Positions 35,360-44,065 of a DNA stretch of 49,962 bases are shown piece by piece. The translations under genes were made by a program, and so were the position numbers. Within the stretch, counting starts at the first letter, position 1; every line of letters starts with the position of its first letter. The stretch is from assembly GCA_944392135.1 (NCBI GenBank), contig CALXVQ010000003.1:72075-122036 (forward strand). The letters run 5' to 3'. Source of the DNA: an uncultured Rickettsiales bacterium. Its GTDB lineage: Bacteria > Pseudomonadota > Alphaproteobacteria > Rickettsiales > UBA1997. A model generated the notes under the pieces. It was not told the DNA's origin, made no database searches, and was given only the letters and a program-made list of their open reading frames with translations.

Positions 35360-35370
35360 TTTTTAAAGAA

Positions 35371-35445
35371 TGGCTCCACGAGCAGGGATCGAACCTGCGA
35401 CCAATTGATTAACAGTCAACTGCTCTACCGCTGAGCTATCGTGGA
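35371..35445 (-). tRNA. tRNA-Asn (GTT)
   Basis: A 75-nt cloverleaf with acceptor TCCACGA/TCGTGGA, anticodon GTT and encoded CCA. A possible promoter lies at 35485-35458 on the minus strand (TTGCAA, 16 bp, TAAAAT). Confidence 0.95.
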
Positions 35446-35503
35446 TTACCTTTGATAATTTTATACATGCTTTTTTTATTTGCAAGCTTTTTTTAAAATA
35501 ATT

Positions 35504-36346
35504 TTATTTTTTCTTAAAACATAAAATTCTATTAATTTCAGCTAAATCTTTATACATTTTTAATAATTCATAACCATTTTCATTAAATATTTTTTCAATA
35601 TCTTTTTCTTGATTTTTACCAATTTCTAGAAAAATTTTTGTATTTTCTTTTAAATTTTTTTCTAATGATTTAGCTAAATACCTATAACAATTTAAGCCAT
35701 CTTCACCACCATCTAATGCTAATAATGGATTAAATTTATTAACTTCTGGTTCTAATTCTTTAATTTCTTTTGTAGGAATATATGGTGGATTAGAAATAAT
35801 AATATCAAACTTATCTTCAATATTATCATTCCAATTATTTTTTAAAAATTTTATATTATTAATTTTTAAATTTTCAGCATTTTGTCTAGCAACTTTTAAA
35901 GCTTTTTCACTAATATCAACAGCTAAACCGCTAGCATTTTTATACATCTTTAACAATGACAAAATTAAACAGCCAGAACCTGTACCTAAATCTAATATTT
36001 TTAATTCTTCTTGCATATTATTATAATTAGATAATACAGCCTCAATTAATATTTCACTATCATTTCTTGGTGTTAAAACATTTTCATTTACAAAAAAGTC
36101 ATAACTCCAAAAAGATTTTTTATTTACTATATTTGCAATAGGTTCTCTATTAAGTCTTCTTTTCAATAGTTGATTAAAACTATTTATAAATTTTTGTTCT
36201 ATATGTTGATTAAAATACATAATCAATTCTTTGCTATCTATATTTAACAAATAAGATAAAAGTATTTTAACATCTAGTTTTGATGTTAAAATACCTTGTT
36301 GTTCTAATTCTTTTGCAGAATTTTTATAAAGTTCTAAAATTTTCAT
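35504..36346 (-). CDS. prmC: Peptide chain release factor N5-glutamine methyltransferase
   Basis: PrmC methylates the GGQ glutamine of release factors RF1 and RF2. The catalytic motif IISNPPYIPT (near residue 185) and the SAM motif ILDLGTGSGCLIL (near 118) are intact. The N-terminal helical domain ends with the RREPIANI block. FFVNENVLTPRNDSEILIE is typical of the family, and the C-terminal LEIGKNQ is also conserved. Length is 280 aa. It follows the DUF2125-like gene by 1 base. prfA, the usual neighbour, is not here. Confidence 0.94.
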   Translation of the reverse strand: MKILELYKNSAKELEQQGILTSKLDVKILLSYLLNIDSKELIMYFNQHIEQKFINSFNQLLKRRLNREPIANIVNKKSFWSYDFFVNENVLTPRNDSEILIEAVLSNYNNMQEELKILDLGTGSGCLILSLLKMYKNASGLAVDISEKALKVARQNAENLKINNIKFLKNNWNDNIEDKFDIIISNPPYIPTKEIKELEPEVNKFNPLLALDGGEDGLNCYRYLAKSLEKNLKENTKIFLEIGKNQEKDIEKIFNENGYELLKMYKDLAEINRILCFKKK

Positions 36347-36347
36347 T

Positions 36348-37541
36348 TTATTCTACTAATAATATATTTTGTATAACTCCATATAAACTCTGTCCATTTA
36401 TGAAATAGTCAGGTGTATTTTTTTGTTTTACAATAGAAATAACACCTTTTTTATCAGTTGTTTTAGTATTTTGTGATATTAAGGTTGATAATTGATTAAA
36501 AACATTATCTACCATTTTCGTAAACTCACCAATATCCTTATCACCTAAAAGAACCTCAATATCTTGAGAATTTTCTGTACTTAATATATTTTCTTTATAG
36601 GTTTTTAATACATCCTGATAATTTAATAATGCAATATCAATATTACCATAAGAATAAACATCATCTGTATCTTTTACAATTTCACCTGTAATTTGAATAC
36701 CACTGCCAGCATCACCAAGCAAATCAAAAAGATTAATTTTGACGATATAATTAGATATATTATATGCACTATCCAATGTAATTGAACTAGAAATATCTAT
36801 ATTTAAGTTAAACTTTTCAGGAACAACATTTTTTGTATCAATATTTTTATCTACATTAATTAATTCAAGATTTTGCATATCTTTAAATAATCCAGTTATA
36901 GCATAATCAATAGTATTGTTATTAATAGTAGTATCTATACTAAAAGTTGATTCACCAGCCGTATATAAAGTTTCGTTTGTATCAGCATTGGTAACTCTAT
37001 AACCATTATCTTTGTAAGAAAAATATTTTAATCTTCCATCTTGATAAAATATAATATTTACAACAGGTTTTCCATTGTATAATAGATTATATTTTGTATC
37101 ATCTTGTGTTGTTATAAGAATATCTTTAAATTTAACTTTAAAAGATTCTCCAAAAATCAAACTGGAAATTTCAATTTCACCAAATGAAATTTTATTTTGA
37201 GTTGTAAATGGATTATTGCCACCAAAAGTAATGTCTTTAATTTTTACATTTTTTGAAAAAGGAAAACCTGAAACACCAATACTCTTGTATTCAAATGCAG
37301 ACAAACTATCAGCAACAACATTTTTTGTTTTTGCAGCAATACTTCTCCATAAGAAAAAATATGCTAATAAAATAACAATTAAAACAACTACAACACCTAT
37401 TGCAGGTTTAAAATTTCTGGTACCAGGTATTGATTGTATAGCATTACCATCTTCTGTATATGAATTACCGGACTCGTCTACACTTTCAACCCCAATATTA
37501 TCTTCATTATTTATATTTTTATTTTCTGTATTATTATCCAT
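36348..37541 (-). CDS. Single-pass membrane protein, DUF2125-like
   Basis: An acidic, disordered N-terminus of ~45 residues is followed by one transmembrane helix (AIGVVVVLIVILLAYFFLW) and a large periplasmic beta-rich domain. The stretch ISVSGFPF-like (here IGVSGFPFSKNVKIKDITF) resembles the GFPF motif of alphaproteobacterial DUF2125 proteins; assignment is tentative. Repeated strands such as FGEIEISSLIFGESFKVKFKDI suggest an AsmA- or lipid-transfer-like fold, which is inference. The gene ends 1 base before prmC, so the two are probably one transcript. Length is 397 aa. Confidence 0.6.
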   Translation of the reverse strand: MDNNTENKNINNEDNIGVESVDESGNSYTEDGNAIQSIPGTRNFKPAIGVVVVLIVILLAYFFLWRSIAAKTKNVVADSLSAFEYKSIGVSGFPFSKNVKIKDITFGGNNPFTTQNKISFGEIEISSLIFGESFKVKFKDILITTQDDTKYNLLYNGKPVVNIIFYQDGRLKYFSYKDNGYRVTNADTNETLYTAGESTFSIDTTINNNTIDYAITGLFKDMQNLELINVDKNIDTKNVVPEKFNLNIDISSSITLDSAYNISNYIVKINLFDLLGDAGSGIQITGEIVKDTDDVYSYGNIDIALLNYQDVLKTYKENILSTENSQDIEVLLGDKDIGEFTKMVDNVFNQLSTLISQNTKTTDKKGVISIVKQKNTPDYFINGQSLYGVIQNILLVE

Positions 37542-37632
37542 AGCTATATTAATTTATTGATTTTTAAATTTTATATACAATAATATATCTATAATATATA
37601 ATAATATTAATAATTAAAATATCAATCAAAAA

Positions 37633-38106
37633 ATGAAAAAAATATTATTACATGCATTTTTGAGTGTATTTTATATAATAAATTTTACCTATGCTGAAAG
37701 TGATATTGAAAATGACACTCATGATAATAGCATATATTTAGAACAATATTTTCTAGAACTAGATATTAATAAAAATGGTCAAATTGATAAAAAAGATATT
37801 GAAAGATTTTCAAAAAATGAGTTTAATGAAATGGATAAAAATAATGATGATATTTTAACAAAAAAAGAATTTTTTACCTATATTTGCAAAAATAATTGCA
37901 TAAAAGATTATTGTAATTGTACAAATATTAAAAATATCGATGATACTGAGTATATTAAAGAATTTTGGGACAAAATGGACAAAAACAAAGATGGAAAAAT
38001 TAGTTTTCAAGAAAAACTTAATTTTGACATTGAAAACTTTTTAATAATGGATATTAATGGTGATGGTGTAATATCAAGATCAGAAGCAGAGGCCCAATTA
38101 TACTAA
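37633..38106 (+). CDS. Exported EF-hand calcium-binding protein
   Basis: A signal peptide (MKKILLHAFLSVFYIINFTYA) leads to four EF-hand loops: DINKNGQIDKKD, DKNNDDILTKKE, DKNKDGKISFQE and DINGDGVISRSE. Each has Asp/Asn at loop positions 1, 3 and 5. A Cys-rich patch between the second and third loops (ICKNNCIKDYCNCTN) could form disulfides or bind metal. It probably acts in the periplasm as a Ca2+-binding or buffering protein. Length is 157 aa. The ribosome site is weak. It ends 1 base before nth. Confidence 0.8.
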   Translation: MKKILLHAFLSVFYIINFTYAESDIENDTHDNSIYLEQYFLELDINKNGQIDKKDIERFSKNEFNEMDKNNDDILTKKEFFTYICKNNCIKDYCNCTNIKNIDDTEYIKEFWDKMDKNKDGKISFQEKLNFDIENFLIMDINGDGVISRSEAEAQLY

Positions 38107-38107
38107 A

Positions 38108-38743
38108 ATGAATAAGAAAAAAATTAAAGAAATTTTTAATATTTTAGAAAATTATTATACACGAAACGAAATAATTGAACTAAAATATTTTAATGATTAT
38201 ACTTTACTATTGGCTGTATTATTATCAGCACAAGCTACTGATAATGGAGTAAATAAAGCTACAAAAGAATTATTTAAAATTGCAGACACACCAGAAAAAA
38301 TTTTAGCATTAGGTGAAGAAAAATTAAAATCATATTTAAAGTCCTTAAATTATTATAATACAAAAACAAAACATATTATTGAATTATCAAAAATATTAAT
38401 TGAAAAATATAATTCTCAAATTCCAAAAGATAGAGAAGGGCTAGAAAGTTTGCCAGGTGTTGGCAGAAAAACAGCAAATGTTGTATTAAATATAGTTTTT
38501 GACAAAGCAACAATAGCTGTTGATACTCATGTTTTTAGGGTATCTAATAGAATTGGTTTAGTAAAAGCTGATAATGTACTAGATACAGAAATGCAATTAT
38601 ATAAAGTTATTCCAGAAAATTACATAAAATATGTTAATCATTGGTTAGTTATGTTAGGAAGATATATTTGTAAAGCAAAAAAACCAGAATGTGAAAAATG
38701 TCCCATCAAAGATCTATGTGAAAAACATATTAAAATAAAGTGA
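38108..38743 (+). CDS. nth: Endonuclease III (base-excision DNA glycosylase/AP lyase)
   Basis: The helix-hairpin-helix LPGVGRKTANVVL carries the catalytic Lys, and VDTHVFRVSNRIG the catalytic Asp. The 4Fe-4S cluster cysteines are complete at the C-terminus: CKAKKPECEKCPIKDLC (C-x6-C-x2-C-x5-C). LLSAQATDNGVNKAT is also typical. Length (211 aa) is standard. It repairs oxidised pyrimidines. The start is 1 base after the EF-hand gene. Confidence 0.96.
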   Translation: MNKKKIKEIFNILENYYTRNEIIELKYFNDYTLLLAVLLSAQATDNGVNKATKELFKIADTPEKILALGEEKLKSYLKSLNYYNTKTKHIIELSKILIEKYNSQIPKDREGLESLPGVGRKTANVVLNIVFDKATIAVDTHVFRVSNRIGLVKADNVLDTEMQLYKVIPENYIKYVNHWLVMLGRYICKAKKPECEKCPIKDLCEKHIKIK

Positions 38744-38750
38744 AATTAAA

Positions 38751-38781
38751 TTGACTTTTAAGTGTTGGCTTATAATATTAT
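38751..38781 (+). promoter_or_regulatory. Promoter of the glycosyltransferase-murB transcript
   Basis: TTGACT (38751-38756) and TATTAT (38776-38781) are 19 bp apart, and an overlapping TATAAT sits at 38771. The start would fall near 38788, which supports the ATG at 38807 over an upstream GTG at 38762. Confidence 0.55.
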
Positions 38782-38806
38782 ATCAGTAAAATTATCTGTC
38801 TTAAAA

Positions 38807-39856
38807 ATGAAAATACTTAATATAATGTCTAGCAGAATTCTCGGGGGTGTAGAACAAGTTTTTGTAGATTATAACGAAGCTTTTGCCTCAAAAGGACATC
38901 AAGTATTTGCTATGTATGATAAAAGAGGACGAATTAAAGGAAAATTAAAAAATCTAGATAATATTAAATATTTACCATCACTTTTTATCAAACCATATTC
39001 TTTATCATTTTTATATTTTTTTATTAAAAGTTTTCTTATTAAACCGGATATTATTATAGTTCAAAGCAGAAAAGTTATTTCATTATTTAGTTTTATTGGG
39101 AAAATTTTACATATACCGGTTGTTTTAGTTTGTCATAATCCTAAAACAACATTAATAAAAAAAGCAGATTATCTTTTTTCTATTACAGAATATCAAAAAA
39201 AGATTTTTGTAAAATCCGGTTTTCCAGAAGATAAAATTTTTGTGGTTCCTAATTTTTTATCATATAAACTTCCTTATAAAGAAATTAAAGAATATTTTAA
39301 TCCTCCAATATTTGGTATTTTAGGTAGATTTGAACCAGCAAAGGGTTTTACAACATTTATTCAAGCTTGTGCAAAATTGAATAATAGTAATATTGATTTT
39401 AAGGCAAAAATTGGTGGTACACCACAAAAAAAATATATTGATGAATATAAAAAAATAAAATATCTCATAGATTATTATAGATTAAATAAAAAAATTGAAC
39501 TATTAGGTTGGGTTGAGAATAAGACAGAATTTTTTAATGATATAGATATTTTTGTGGTTCCATCAAAAGAAGAATCTTTTGGTATAGTTTTATTAGAAGG
39601 TATGATGTATAGTAAACCTATAATATCGTCAAATGCAGAAGGACCTAATGAAATTTTATCTGGTAAAAATTCAGCATTAATTTTTGAAGCTGGTGATTCT
39701 TCTGAACTGACAAAGAAGATGCAGGAATTATTAAATAACTTTGAATTAAGTAAAACATTATCAAAAAATGCTTATAATTTAGTTAATAATACTTATATTG
39801 CAGAAAAAGTTGCTAGTAAGCTTGATGATATTGTTAAATCAATAACAAATAAATAA
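38807..39856 (+). CDS. Glycosyltransferase of the GT4 (GT-B) family
   Basis: The N-terminal MKILNIMSSRILGGVEQVFVDYNEAF has the GT4 glycine-rich acceptor loop. The C-terminal domain has FGILGRFEPAKGFTTFI, IELLGWVENKTEFFNDIDIFVVPSKEESFGIVLLEGMMYSKPIISSNAEGPNEIL, the E-x7-E donor motif and the typical SKEESFG block. It probably adds a sugar to LPS core or another surface glycan in the cytoplasmic leaflet; donor and acceptor are unknown. Length is 349 aa. The next gene, murB, starts 4 bases later. Confidence 0.88.
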   Translation: MKILNIMSSRILGGVEQVFVDYNEAFASKGHQVFAMYDKRGRIKGKLKNLDNIKYLPSLFIKPYSLSFLYFFIKSFLIKPDIIIVQSRKVISLFSFIGKILHIPVVLVCHNPKTTLIKKADYLFSITEYQKKIFVKSGFPEDKIFVVPNFLSYKLPYKEIKEYFNPPIFGILGRFEPAKGFTTFIQACAKLNNSNIDFKAKIGGTPQKKYIDEYKKIKYLIDYYRLNKKIELLGWVENKTEFFNDIDIFVVPSKEESFGIVLLEGMMYSKPIISSNAEGPNEILSGKNSALIFEAGDSSELTKKMQELLNNFELSKTLSKNAYNLVNNTYIAEKVASKLDDIVKSITNK

Positions 39857-39860
39857 AATT

Positions 39861-40751
39861 ATGATAAAAGTACCAGAAGTTAAAGGAAAAATATTTTTTA
39901 ATAAAGAATTAGCACAATATACTTGGTTCAATGTTGGTGGTAAAGCCGATGTAGTATTTGAACCATATGATATTGAGGACTTACGACACTTCTTAAATAA
40001 TATAGATAAAAATATATTAATCAATATTATTGGTGGTGGTTCCAATTTATTAATTAGAGATGGGGGAATTGATGGTGTTGTAATAATATTAAAAAATAAT
40101 TTTAAAAATGTTTATCTTGAAAATGATATTTTAGTTGCCGAATGTGGAGCTTTAAATTCTAAAATATTTAATTTTGCAAAAAATAATTCTATTGACAATT
40201 TTACATTTTTAGGAACTATACCAGGAACCATTGGTGGAGCTATTAGGGGTAATGCTGGCTGTTATGGTAAAGAAATAAAAGATATTTTAATTTCTGTGGA
40301 TACAATAGATTTTAATGGCAATTTAAAAACATACACAGCAGAAGAATGTAATTTTGAATATAGAAAAAATAATTTACCAGAAAATCTTATCTTTGTGAAA
40401 GCTAAATTTAAAACTACAAAAAATATGTCAAAAGCAGACATAGAAAAAACATTTAAAGAAATGCAAGAAAAAAGATTAAATTCACAACCACATGGAGTAA
40501 AAACTGCCGGTTCTACTTTTAAGAACTTACCAGATAAACCAGCATGGAAAATTGTGCAAGAATTAGGTTATCAAAATAAAGAAATTAATGGTGCTAAGAT
40601 GTCAGAAAAACATGCTAATTTTATGGTAAATACAGGTACTGCAAAAGCAAAAGATCTTGAAAATTTAGGAAATTCTATAATTAAAGATGCAAAAGATAAA
40701 TTGGGTCTAAATTTAGAATGGGAAGTAAAAATTATTGGTAAAGAATTATAA
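39861..40751 (+). CDS. murB: UDP-N-acetylenolpyruvoylglucosamine reductase
   Basis: MurB makes UDP-MurNAc, an FAD/NADPH step of peptidoglycan synthesis. The FAD domain has YTWFNVGGKADVVFEP and IGGGSNLLIRDGGIDGVVI. GTIPGTIGGAIRGNAGCYG is the second FAD block. The catalytic Ser lies in KTAGSTFKNLP, and the C-terminal Glu in LEWEVKIIG. Length (296 aa) fits the short type II MurB. murC and ddl are not adjacent; a glycosyltransferase precedes it and a repeat-rich LRR gene follows. Confidence 0.96.
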   Translation: MIKVPEVKGKIFFNKELAQYTWFNVGGKADVVFEPYDIEDLRHFLNNIDKNILINIIGGGSNLLIRDGGIDGVVIILKNNFKNVYLENDILVAECGALNSKIFNFAKNNSIDNFTFLGTIPGTIGGAIRGNAGCYGKEIKDILISVDTIDFNGNLKTYTAEECNFEYRKNNLPENLIFVKAKFKTTKNMSKADIEKTFKEMQEKRLNSQPHGVKTAGSTFKNLPDKPAWKIVQELGYQNKEINGAKMSEKHANFMVNTGTAKAKDLENLGNSIIKDAKDKLGLNLEWEVKIIGKEL

Positions 40752-40752
40752 T

Positions 40753-40780
40753 TTGATTTTTTATTTTATTTAATTATACT
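40753..40780 (+). promoter_or_regulatory. Promoter of the LRR gene
   Basis: TTGATT (40753-40758), 16 bp, then TATACT (40775-40780), 27 bases before the ATG. Confidence 0.65.
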
Positions 40781-40806
40781 ATTATTGATAATTAATTTAG
40801 TAGCCT

Positions 40807-43800
40807 ATGTCTTCAATATTTAAAAAATTTTTAGATGAAATTACTGATGATGGACTTATTGTTAGAGATAGAAAAATTCCTATGTCTAGGACTATGAGAA
40901 TGGGAAAAGATGATAATAGTGTAGAAGATAATAAATTGGAAGAAAGCAAGCCAGAGCTAAAAGTAGAACCAAAAGTAGAACCAAAAGTAGAACAAAAACC
41001 AGAACCAAAACCAGAAACAAAAGTAGAACAAAAGGCAGAGCCAAAAGTAGAACAAAAACAGATTAATATAATAAATAAAATATCAAACAATCAAAAAAAA
41101 ATAGAAGAAAAACATAATAATACAATATTAAATAATCAAAATAAACAGAAAATTATTGAAAACAATAATAATACTTTATTAAAAAATACAGAAAATCAAA
41201 ATATCAATAAAAATTTAAATAATAATAAACCAAATAACCAAATATTAAATAATAAACAACAAATTATTAATAATAAAGATTTTCAACAAAGCAATAATCA
41301 AAATAAAATTTTTAAAAATAATGAAAATAAAATAAATGAAACAAAAAAAGTAAATAATTCAAATATTTCGCATAATAATGTAGAAAAACAAATAAATAAC
41401 AATATTGTAAAAAATCAATCAATACAAACACAAAATAAACAAAATATATCAAAAAATTCAACAAATACCAATAATACAAGTATTTTAAAGAATGAATCAA
41501 ATAAAGTTTCGGAGAATAAAAATGATTTATTAAAGACAACTGATAAAAAAAATATTATATCCAATATACCTTCACAAAATATAAAAGAAAATGATATAGA
41601 AATAAACGATGATGAATTTCTTTTAGATAATGGTGAAACACAGGCGAAAGAATTAAATAATTTGTTAGAAAATATTGATAAAAGTAATAAACAAAATGCT
41701 AATGATAATTCTGTGCAAAATACAAGAGATAATCACAATAAATTAAGTACAAAAGAACGAAAGGCAAGAATTAAAGAATATAAATTAAGAAAACAAAAAT
41801 TATTAGAAGAAAAAGAACAAAGCAGAGGATATGTAATTGATACAGATGTAAAAGTTGAAGATATTTTTGGCAAAAAGAATTCTAGATATGAAAAAGATAT
41901 TTTTGAAGATTTTATGGAAGATAATGATAGTAATACTGATGATTTTTTAGAAGAAAAACAAACTGATATAAATAATAAAAATCAATTAGAACAAAAAAAA
42001 TCAGACATAAAAGACGAAGTAAAACCAGAAATAAAAAAAGAAATAAAAACAGAAATAAAAGAAGATAAAAAAATAACCAATATAGATAGCAAAAACACAG
42101 AACAAGAGAAAATAAACAACGAACTTCTTGATATGGTTTCTGGTAAATATAAGAAAGAAAGTAATAACACACAAAAAATTCAAAAAGAAGAACCAAAAAA
42201 AGATATAGAAAAGAAAAAGGAACATATTAGTAAAACAAAATATAATGATTATGAATATGAAAATGAAGATGATGATGATATTAGTTTAGAAGGGATGAGA
42301 AAAGCATTTAGCAATATGTATACAAATATTGAGGTTGCAAAAGTTAGCAAAAGTGAAAAGTATAAAAAGATTAGACAACAGATGGAAGCTAAAAAACAAG
42401 CACAGGAACAAAAACAACAAATACCAGAACAAAAACAACCACAAACACAATCACAAAATAAAGTTGATATTTCAAAAAATGAAAATAGTAATAATACAAA
42501 TCAAACAAATAAAAAAGAAAATCACAACAGTAGTGCTAATGACTTGCTTGATAGTATAAAAAAAGCACTGGAATCAACAAAAAATAAATCAAATACTAAT
42601 ACAGAAAAAGATAAAAATAATGTAAAAAAAGAAAAAGTAGAAGAAAAGCAACCAGATTTTTCTGAAATTGTAGCCTTAACAACAACAAGGCCAATTGAGA
42701 TTGCATATGATCTTAAATGTAGAGTGTTAGATCGTCCTATTGTAAAATTCAATAAATATGGCAGAAATAGCGATTTTGCGGAATTAGTAAATAAAAATCC
42801 AGATATGAAATATTTGGATATATCTTGTTGTAATATGTTGGATGATTTTACTCCTTTGACAAAATTAGAAAATTTAGAACAATTAGATATTTCAGGATGT
42901 AGAAATTTTTATGATTTATCTTTATTGTCTAATATGAAAAAGCTTAAAGTATTAAATTTAAGCTTATTAGGTATTGAAAGTATAGACAATATACCAGATT
43001 TTCCTGATCTAGAAGTTTTATCTTTAAAATTATTAAAAATTAAAGATATTAAAATTTTAAATAAATTTCCTAAATTACATGATTTAGTATTATGGGCTTG
43101 TTCTTCTATTACAAGTTTAGAAGGTATTGAAGGCTTAACAGAAATTAGAATGTTAGATTTAGATTCTTGTACTGGTATAAAAAGTTTAGAACCTATTAAA
43201 AATTTAACTAAATTAGTACATTTAAATCTAAATTTCTTAAAAATAGAAGATTTAAGTCCTATACAAAATTTAGAGAATATTGAGTCATTTGCAATGGAAT
43301 TTTCACCATTAGCTTTAACAGAACAAAATTTATCTTATTTTGAAAAATTGGTAAAAATGAAATTTTTAGGTTTGAGAAATAGATTAATTAGAAAATTAGA
43401 TTATTTTAGTAATATGACTCAAATGTCTGATCTTGAATTAGGTGGTAATATTATAAATAATTTATTACCATTAGAAAATATGACAGAAATAAAAACATTA
43501 AATTTAGGCACAAATTCAAATCTTTTAGATATTTCGCCACTTCACAAAATGGAAAAATTACAAAAATTAAATCTAAGTGGCACTGCAACACCAAGAGGCG
43601 GAAGAATTGAAATGATGGTTGGCGATTTTTCTGTTGTAAAAGAATTAAAATCTTTAACAAGTTTTGAATCAAATTATAATAAAAAATTAAGAGATATTTC
43701 TCCATTCCAATATTGTACTAATTTAGAAGAATTTTCTGCAAATAATTGTCTTAGTTTAGCAGATATTTCGCCTTTAAGATTTTGTAAAAAATTAAAATCT

Positions 43801-44058
43801 ATTTCTGTTGAAAATTGTGTACAAATTAGGGATATGTCATTTTTTAAATATTTAACTGATTTATCACAAATTAATATTTCAAAAACAAGTGTTGATAGGT
43901 TATTAATGTCTGATTGGACTAGATTATATAGTTTAGGTGGTATTAAAGATAGTAGTACAAATATTTTAATAAATAATATTATAATGGATAGTCTAAAATA
44001 TAGAAAGAAAGTTGCCAAAGTGGTAAAATCAACAGTAAAAGATGAAAATAATAAATAA
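40807..44058 (+). CDS. Large protein: long disordered Asn/Lys/Gln-rich region plus C-terminal leucine-rich repeats
   Basis: The 1083-aa protein has three parts. Residues ~1-40 are an ordinary-looking N-terminus (IFKKFLDEITDDGLIVRDRK). Residues ~45-80 are a Pro/Glu/Lys/Val repeat (EPKVEPKVEQKPEPKPE). Residues ~80-640 are low-complexity Asn/Lys/Gln/Glu with islands such as TKERKARIKEYKLRKQKLLEEKEQ. From ~665 to ~1055 come about 16-18 leucine-rich repeats of internalin-like spacing (LEQLDISGCRNFYDLSLLSN, LVHLNLNFLKIEDLSPIQNL). No signal peptide or membrane helix is seen. It could be a cytoplasmic scaffold or an exported effector; the sequence does not say which. It has its own promoter but no clear ribosome site. 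Antisense frames across the repeats are composition artefacts. Confidence 0.8.
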   Translation: MSSIFKKFLDEITDDGLIVRDRKIPMSRTMRMGKDDNSVEDNKLEESKPELKVEPKVEPKVEQKPEPKPETKVEQKAEPKVEQKQINIINKISNNQKKIEEKHNNTILNNQNKQKIIENNNNTLLKNTENQNINKNLNNNKPNNQILNNKQQIINNKDFQQSNNQNKIFKNNENKINETKKVNNSNISHNNVEKQINNNIVKNQSIQTQNKQNISKNSTNTNNTSILKNESNKVSENKNDLLKTTDKKNIISNIPSQNIKENDIEINDDEFLLDNGETQAKELNNLLENIDKSNKQNANDNSVQNTRDNHNKLSTKERKARIKEYKLRKQKLLEEKEQSRGYVIDTDVKVEDIFGKKNSRYEKDIFEDFMEDNDSNTDDFLEEKQTDINNKNQLEQKKSDIKDEVKPEIKKEIKTEIKEDKKITNIDSKNTEQEKINNELLDMVSGKYKKESNNTQKIQKEEPKKDIEKKKEHISKTKYNDYEYENEDDDDISLEGMRKAFSNMYTNIEVAKVSKSEKYKKIRQQMEAKKQAQEQKQQIPEQKQPQTQSQNKVDISKNENSNNTNQTNKKENHNSSANDLLDSIKKALESTKNKSNTNTEKDKNNVKKEKVEEKQPDFSEIVALTTTRPIEIAYDLKCRVLDRPIVKFNKYGRNSDFAELVNKNPDMKYLDISCCNMLDDFTPLTKLENLEQLDISGCRNFYDLSLLSNMKKLKVLNLSLLGIESIDNIPDFPDLEVLSLKLLKIKDIKILNKFPKLHDLVLWACSSITSLEGIEGLTEIRMLDLDSCTGIKSLEPIKNLTKLVHLNLNFLKIEDLSPIQNLENIESFAMEFSPLALTEQNLSYFEKLVKMKFLGLRNRLIRKLDYFSNMTQMSDLELGGNIINNLLPLENMTEIKTLNLGTNSNLLDISPLHKMEKLQKLNLSGTATPRGGRIEMMVGDFSVVKELKSLTSFESNYNKKLRDISPFQYCTNLEEFSANNCLSLADISPLRFCKKLKSISVENCVQIRDMSFFKYLTDLSQINISKTSVDRLLMSDWTRLYSLGGIKDSSTNILINNIIMDSLKYRKKVAKVVKSTVKDENNK

Positions 44059-44065
44059 TGAGCTT

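Noticed and set aside
33683..35445. Integrated element with att sites at tRNA genes
   Set aside because: No integrase and no repeated tRNA 3' end were found, so I describe only an accessory stretch.
38762..38806. GTG start for the glycosyltransferase 15 codons upstream
   Set aside because: It lies upstream of or within the predicted promoter, and the extra residues do not match GT4 N-termini.
41312..43705. Several antisense frames across the LRR gene
   Set aside because: They result from the A-rich low-complexity sense strand and encode Phe/Leu/Tyr-rich nonsense without ribosome sites.
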